Source: Synchiropus splendidus (lineage: Eukaryota; Chordata; Actinopteri; Syngnathiformes; Callionymidae). From it: a DNA stretch of 64,000 bases. Both the position numbers and the translations under genes were made by a program. Positions within the stretch are counted from its first letter, which is position 1. Every line of letters begins with the position of its first letter. This document shows, one piece after another, positions 58,194-64,000 of this stretch. The notes under the pieces were generated by a model. The model ran no database searches. It had not been told where the DNA came from and worked only from the letters and a program-made list of their open reading frames with translations. The stretch spans positions 9,321,501 to 9,385,500 of the forward strand of contig NC_071345.1 of assembly GCF_027744825.2 (NCBI RefSeq), given 5' to 3'.

Positions 58194-58446
58194 GTGTGTC
58201 AAACTGAAGGCCCGGGGCGCCAAATTCGGCCGCCGAGACATTTTTTCTGGCCCACAAAGCTTAAACCGTTGGCTTGAATTTTAAGGGCTCTAATAACGGA
58301 AGACGCCTAAAGCATGTGGATACTGTGAGCCACTGAAATTAAAGGGTTCAAGCAACTGTTTTCTTACATTAAAGTGAAGTGTTTTGACTGTAGAACGTTG
58401 TGCAATTGATATACATTTTGTCCTTGCAGGATTGAGTTTGACACAG
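58194..58446 (+). mobile_element. Short hAT-like element with GTGTCAAAC ends
   Basis: The left end GTGTGTCAAACTGAAGGCC and the right end TTGAGTTTGACACAG are inverted relatives. The GTGTCAAACTCAAGGCC...GGCCAAAT signature is, by memory, typical of a widespread vertebrate hAT family. About 250 bp, non-coding. Confidence 0.6.
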
Positions 58447-60479
58447 AAGGAGTTAATTGAGTGGAGCCTCGTCCCTCCCATCCAAAACAAAGGCTAAACG
58501 TCAACCCACTCATAATAACGTGGTTATCTTGATGTTTTCAACCCTCAAAATGTTATATAGAACAGCTCAAATGTCCTCACTAGATATGTGTCAAAGGATG
58601 GTCCACACACACACACACAAACTTTTTGATCGGTCTCGTCCAGGAGTCAACATAGTACCCACATTCACCATGTAGTCGGCAGAGGCCAATAAAGCAGCCC
58701 ATGGGCCTGTTCGAAATAAATAAATAAAATAAAAATAATGAATAAATAAAACAAATAAATTAATAGTCAGTGAATGAATAAACAACAATCGTTATTAAAC
58801 TAATTTTCAGTGTCTTTCTGAAATAAATAAACAATAAAAAGCACCAGTGTCCTTTCATGTATTTTTCTTTTAGGTCCCCAATATCAAATTATACCAACAC
58901 ACTTACTCTCAAACAGAGGAGACACTTACCTTCTTTAGACAGAAAAACAGCCTTCTCATTGGTCCACATAAGAATCCTGTTTCATTGGTTGGATGAAGTG
59001 GCGATCAAAATTTTCTCATGAGTGCAGTTCACACTCCACCTGAGGGGCAGTGTTGAGTCCAAGGTAGACAGCGATGGAGTTGTGAGAGGGAACTTCAGGG
59101 CCTGGTCCCCCCAAATGGGACTGAAGTTCAGTCACTACAAAATTATGACCGACTTCTTCCCTGCTTACACGTGTGAGCGCCACTTATATAGAGTGCTCCA
59201 GTCCACTCAGGCTGAGTCATGCAACAAGTCCACACAACTGCATTTGGTCATGACTCATGTAGATGGGTTGGAAATATTGAATACGAATGACTGGCTTCTT
59301 TTACGCATGTTAGAAGTTCACAAAGTGTGCCGGGGTATTCTGGGTATCAAGGGCCCGGTCATGTGACCCCCCGCACTCCTCTCCAGGAGGGTCACCTAAC
59401 ATTCAACACTAAAGTGAAGCCCCTACAGTAGATGCCATTAGTTTGCTGCTGTGATATCTCAGTGTTTATTTTTGTTTACCAGGCACAAAAGTTCTCATGA
59501 AGGCAGAGGAGAAAAAAAAACATGTCTAAAAATATTTCCTTTCTTTGACGGATGGTAATTATCTCCTAAAATATCACTGTCATTCACTCCAGTTATATAT
59601 AGAGATGACATTTTTTAACAAATACCTCTCCAGAAATAGCTCTTTCATCAGCTCCACTTGTGTTCGGAACAATCACATCTAATGTTGAGGCTCCACTGGC
59701 AGATAGGGGTCAGAAGTCAGCGCTTATCCTAGAGGTACGTTCTGTGGTTCACAGTGGGTCAGTCTCCTGGGGCTGGGTCTAACAGTCGTGGTGAGTCAAC
59801 GTGGCAGAGTTGTAGCCCTTCATCTACTGAGGAAGTATATGGAAAGCAAAAGACTTGGAAGGCGTCGTCTCTTCTTTTGATCCTTCAGAGGTGGGCAGCT
59901 TCTTTTCTGTTTCACTTCTTCCCAGCACCAACTCAGAGACAGTTCAGATATTTTCTTCTACCATTCTAATCCACAGCCTTCGAGTCCGCCACCCTCAGCT
60001 CCAGACACATTTTCACCTCCTGCGACCCTCCAAGTCAGCCCATCTCCTTGCTCAGACGAGCATGGCTCTTACGCCACTCTCTTCATCATGGTTGCCAGCG
60101 GTTGCATGGATCTGTGCATACTACAGACCAACATACTGTATGTTTGTCACAATATTTGTCGACATACTTCTCAACAAATCGATCGTTCTAGAAGTGTCCA
60201 TTTAGAACCAACAATGCTCTGTGTTTACAGTTTTTCTTGACTTTTCCGGCCACATCTTTCAATTACGATAATTCTTGACTCTTCTTCATTCTTAACTTTG
60301 AAATATGAATTTAAAGAACCGCTCCAGAACATTGAAACTGCTGCAGGTGACCTACAAACCGATGTTTGTGGAGACAGCGCAGACCTCCACTAAGATGCAA
60401 ATTTATGACCTTTCCGTGGTTTTCTGCCAAAATTATTTCCCTACGTTAATTTTGTCTACATTACTAGTTACATTTTTAG

Positions 60480-61099
60480 TAGGGGTGGGATTCGATTAAA
60501 AAATTAATCTAATTAATTAGAGAATTTGTGATTAATTTATCTCAATTCATCGCAGTTTAATCATATGAGAATATTTGCCACAAGAAGCCACGTTTTTCAA
60601 TTTGAATGAATTTGGTATATTACTGAACAAATGATCCATACATACATTTAAACAACAAAATATTGGGTTTTTGCGTCAGTTTGACAGTAGCACAATAAAT
60701 CACGATGGTGTCTATATTCAAGTTTTTATATCACCTTATTTAAACTAAAGCTCTTTTAATGTCTTGAAAATATAGGTATAAGAGTTTCAATTTTATAAGA
60801 ATATCAAGTACATTCAGAGTAGTGGAAACCCTGGCCATTGTGTCATGAAAAACCTCCCTGAACTAAAGCAAACAGAAGCTTTTGTTTGCTTTTGTTCAGG
60901 GATTCCTCCATGTTTGTTGCTGTTGTTATCATCCTAGCTGCCACGTGTCTTGTGCAGCAGTGTGATCAGTGGAGCAGGAACTCCTGCACTGACAAAGGTT
61001 CCCTGTTGTCTGGAGAGCAAACTGTTAAACAAAATGAAAATAAAATGATTAAATGCAATTAAAATATTTCAAAGCGTTAATATTAACGTCCCACCGCTA
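60480..61099 (+). mobile_element. hAT-like non-autonomous element, copy B
   Basis: A 620-bp copy with both ends: left TAGGGGTGGGA and, reversed from the right, TAGCGGTGGGACG. The interior includes GTGATTAATT-type sequence and the block CTGGAGAGCAAACT shared with 50799-51390. The flanking 8-mers do not match, so no target duplication is visible. The superfamily assignment is inferred from the TAG-type ends. Confidence 0.65.
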
Positions 61100-62126
61100 A
61101 TGTGAAATCTCACATATATTATAAGGAGTCAAATTCCAACGAGCTAATTGGACAGGAGGTGGCAGTAGCGAGCAATATGGGCCTCACACTCCCGCTCAAA
61201 GGAGCATCGTGGATCCCTCAAAGGTTTCCTGGATCCAGACGGATAAACAAGGACGATAGACTGACGCTCCACAGAGGTACACGTGAGCGCGGCGGCTCTT
61301 TTTTCCCGCCACACCACCGAGAGTCTCGCTGCATCACGCCAAGACTGAGCCTTGCTCCTCGTTCAGCGTTCCAAAAGGACCGACAATGTTCACACGGAGG
61401 AATGTTGAGGATTATTCCTTAATTCTACAGGCATTTTCCTGTTCTTGGCACAAAAGCTAATTCACAAAGCTCCTCGCACAATAACTAGCCAACAACACAA
61501 CACATGGCACATAATCTCACGCCTGCAGGATATTATTGCACTAATTCTCTTTCCCGCGCACCTAAATAGGGCAGGCAGATAAATCTTTATGGTTTGTTTA
61601 GTCATTTATAACTTCACATCCCCAAAGCCGCCATTGTGTTATTTCAAGCAACACCCTTTCAACAAATTCCATCATCGCGAGTGTGGGAGGAGTGGGATGA
61701 AAGGAATTCAAATTGGAAGGGATCTGTGATATTGACGTGTGAACGCCGGGAACATTTAGCGGATCACAAGACTGAACCTCACCAGCGACTCTTTCGGGGC
61801 TGAAGGTGTGTTCCTCTGGCGCACGCGGCTCTTTCCGTCTGATTTACCAATCCGGAGTGTTGCGTCACGGTGATGGATATCTGCGTGGGCCTACATGCTA
61901 TTGATCTCACACTACACGGACCTTATCAGCGGCCGCCCCCAATGAACAGCACTTCATGGGTCGATGGATGTACTGAAGCTAAAGGTGGTGGTGTGGCGGA
62001 CCCGCGGGGGGTGCGGAGGGGGGTATCCATTCCCAAGGAGACGAAAAAAAAAAGGAGTTCTTTGATCTGCACCGCTCTCATCTGGTGAACAACATGATTG
62101 TGTGTGAGAGGAGTGAATGACCGGTC

Positions 62127-62128
<2 letters not shown>

Positions 62129-62156
<28 letters not shown>
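62129..62156 (+). repeat. (TG)n microsatellite
   Basis: Fourteen TG units. Confidence 0.95.
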
Positions 62157-62160
<4 letters not shown>

Positions 62161-64000
62161 GGAGTAAACACTCCCTCATGCATCTGCAGTTGAAGTGATT
62201 GTTAGCGCTCATTATCATTCTGGTGTTATTGTTTGTTGTGTGAACGTGGTGCTCCGGAATCAAACATTAAACCGCAGCAGCAGCGGCGGCAGCAGCGGCA
62301 TCACTGACCAGGCCTGCGATGAATGAGGATGCTGAGGAGCTCCACCCGCGATGACAAATCTGATGATGACCGTGCCTTTTAGAATAATGACACGGATGAT
62401 GGCTGCTGTAGAGCCATCCTGGTGATAACTAGCACCATAAATACACACATTACAGCCACACTGGCGGCTAATGAGGACGAGCGCCACAATGGAAGCAGCG
62501 TATTGATGCTGACAACTAATGTGAACGACTGTCTCAGACTCTTCTTCAGAGCCTTGTGTCGGGTGACGGTGGCATTGTCGCTGCGCGCAGCTCTGCTCCG
62601 TGCAACATGTTGCTCCAGTATTAAATCATCTTTTCAAGGGTGACAACAGTGAGTGGTATTTATTGTGGTCCACGCGGGCGCCGCGCCCCCTTCCTCGGCC
62701 CGGGCCATCCTTTATCAGCGCTTGTGATGGCGCTGCTGATTCTGAAGTGAGGGAGTTGTGGGTTTGAATCTCTGTGAGATAACCAGCGACACAGGTGGCT
62801 ACACTCCGTAGTCAGTGACCTCAGACGTGCACAGCCAAATTCAGAGGGGGATGCCTGTCGTGAAAAGCATTGATGAGATTCTTATTATAAATTATTTATT
62901 GGTGATGTTGGATACAAGAGACTTGGTTGAATTCTTCTGACCAGCTTTCACCTGGCTAATGCCTGTTATAGCAGCTCAGGCCTGCAGAAGCAGTGGGATC
63001 GATTCTCAGGAGAATACGTTTCCCTGTCAACTGTTTTTCTTATGGAATCGAAAAAACGGCACCACTACACCGTGTATGTGTGCACCCATAATGCATTGCA
63101 ACTGCTGGAAGTCACCAGTTCACTATTGATAAATGTCAGCTAAAAGAAAGATAACAGACAGAAAACACTGACCGTCAAGCTAGTGACGATGACGGCCACT
63201 GTTCCGATGGTGATGAAGACTATGATGAAGCCGAGGCGTATTACAAAGAAAATGAGGACAATAGTCAGTGGGAGGGACAATTATATCAATGACTTCACTA
63301 ATAACTTCATAATAATGAGTAGAGAGGGAATCCATATCAGGCTTCTCCTCTGACTGGACAACTCATCTGCTGCTGTCGTTTCCCATCCGATGTTTCCACA
63401 GCAAGTCCTTCACATAACCATCCTCTAATCGCACACGTGTCTTTCACCATGGACTTCATTGCCTGCCGTCCTCTTCTTCATCTCCATTATTCTTGGTGCC
63501 ACACTGTCTCTCCTTTCCACACGTCCAGACCTCCCTGACTCCAAACATGAAGTGCCCATCTGATGTCCTCATTTTTGATATTGGCCCATCTAGTCACCTT
63601 TAAATTCAGCATCTTCCCAGAGTCTTCTAAAGCATAGGGCCAGGGCCCATGGTTGGGCCGCGAGCGCCCCCTAGAGGGTCGCTAGAAGTTTATTTGTTTT
63701 GCACCTCTGGGCTGTGAGATGCTCAGTTTTAATCCACTTGCCACATATGATGGCGTGTAGTGGGTCAGTGAACTGAATTGACTTGACAGCTGCACATTTA
63801 TGATAGTTACCAAATATGGAGAATTTATTGAAAAGAAAAAAATGATAAACAGGAAAAACTGTTCACCTGTTGGATTAGAACATTTTATTGCAGTACTTTC
63901 ATTTACACTTTACTTGTCTTCTTTAGAGTATATGTATGAAAAAGAAAATGTTTTATGATATTTAGACGTTGTTTTATTAGATTTATTTTATTCAGAATTG

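Larger units (their letters stand above)
57901..64000 (-). other. 5' flank of grik2
   Basis: Contains a GGGA tract (57981-58010), two hAT-like elements (58194-58446, 60480-61099), a TG microsatellite (62129-62156) and a 45-codon ORF of odd composition near 63150. The stretches 58450-60480 and 61100-62700 show no supported gene. No neighbouring gene could be identified before the right edge. Confidence 0.7.

Noticed and set aside
63646..63700. GAGCGCCCCCTAGAGGG as a CTCF-like or transposon-end site (a similar string is near 16175)
   Set aside because: Short and GC-rich; without a matrix score or a second end neither reading can be supported.

Overview
The window looks like vertebrate nuclear DNA, most likely from a teleost fish. 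The signs are widely spaced coding exons with canonical GT...AG splice sites, long CA/TA microsatellites, and remnants of repeat families common in fish (an RTE-like LINE, hAT-like, pogo/Tigger-like and Harbinger-like DNA elements, and microsatellite-associated repeats). The species cannot be named from the sequence alone. I see no bacterial or phage-type gene, no CRISPR array and no complete rRNA or tRNA.

I can support one gene with confidence: the 5' part of a kainate-type ionotropic glutamate receptor subunit, best matching GRIK2 (GluK2/GluR6), on the minus strand. Six coding exons are placed to the base: exon 1 (57370-57493, start codon and signal peptide), exon 2 (29436-29603), exon 3 (28191-28448), exon 4 (18733-18914), exon 5 (15265-15318) and exon 6 (11481-11654). 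Their lengths are 124, 168, 258, 182, 54 and 174 nt. They join without a frame break into 320 codons that cover the signal peptide and most of the extracellular amino-terminal domain. Introns 1 to 5 are 27.8, 1.0, 9.3, 3.4 and 3.6 kb. Exon 7 and everything after it (ligand-binding domain, pore, C-tail) must lie beyond base 1 of the window.

Layout from left to right: 1-11480 is intron 6, holding a degraded LINE 3' end, a Harbinger-like MITE, a palindromic mariner/Tigger-like element and a G/T-rich minisatellite. 11481-18914 holds exons 6, 5 and 4, a second MITE copy, a perfect hairpin and a three-unit tandem repeat of about 300 bp. 18915-29603 holds intron 3 (with a second LINE 3' end), exon 3, the short intron 2 with a fold-back element, and exon 2. 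29604-57369 is the large intron 1, which contains a long degenerate CAAGTC-type array, a third MITE copy, a Tigger-like element, several long microsatellites and an hAT-like element. 57494-64000 is the leader, candidate promoter and 5' flank, with a GC-rich segment, upstream ORFs, a CRE-like plus TATA-like pair, and two hAT-like elements.

I found no convincing new multi-gene system. The items most worth a second look are an exact tandem splice donor at exon 3 (6 nt, in frame), the fold-back element inside the 1-kb intron 2, the three-copy MITE family with TTA/TAA target duplications, two perfect short-loop hairpins, and a (TA)n(GA)n microsatellite that replaces the end of a transposon copy. 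Most other open reading frames are chance ORFs, antisense shadows of exons, or translations of simple repeats.
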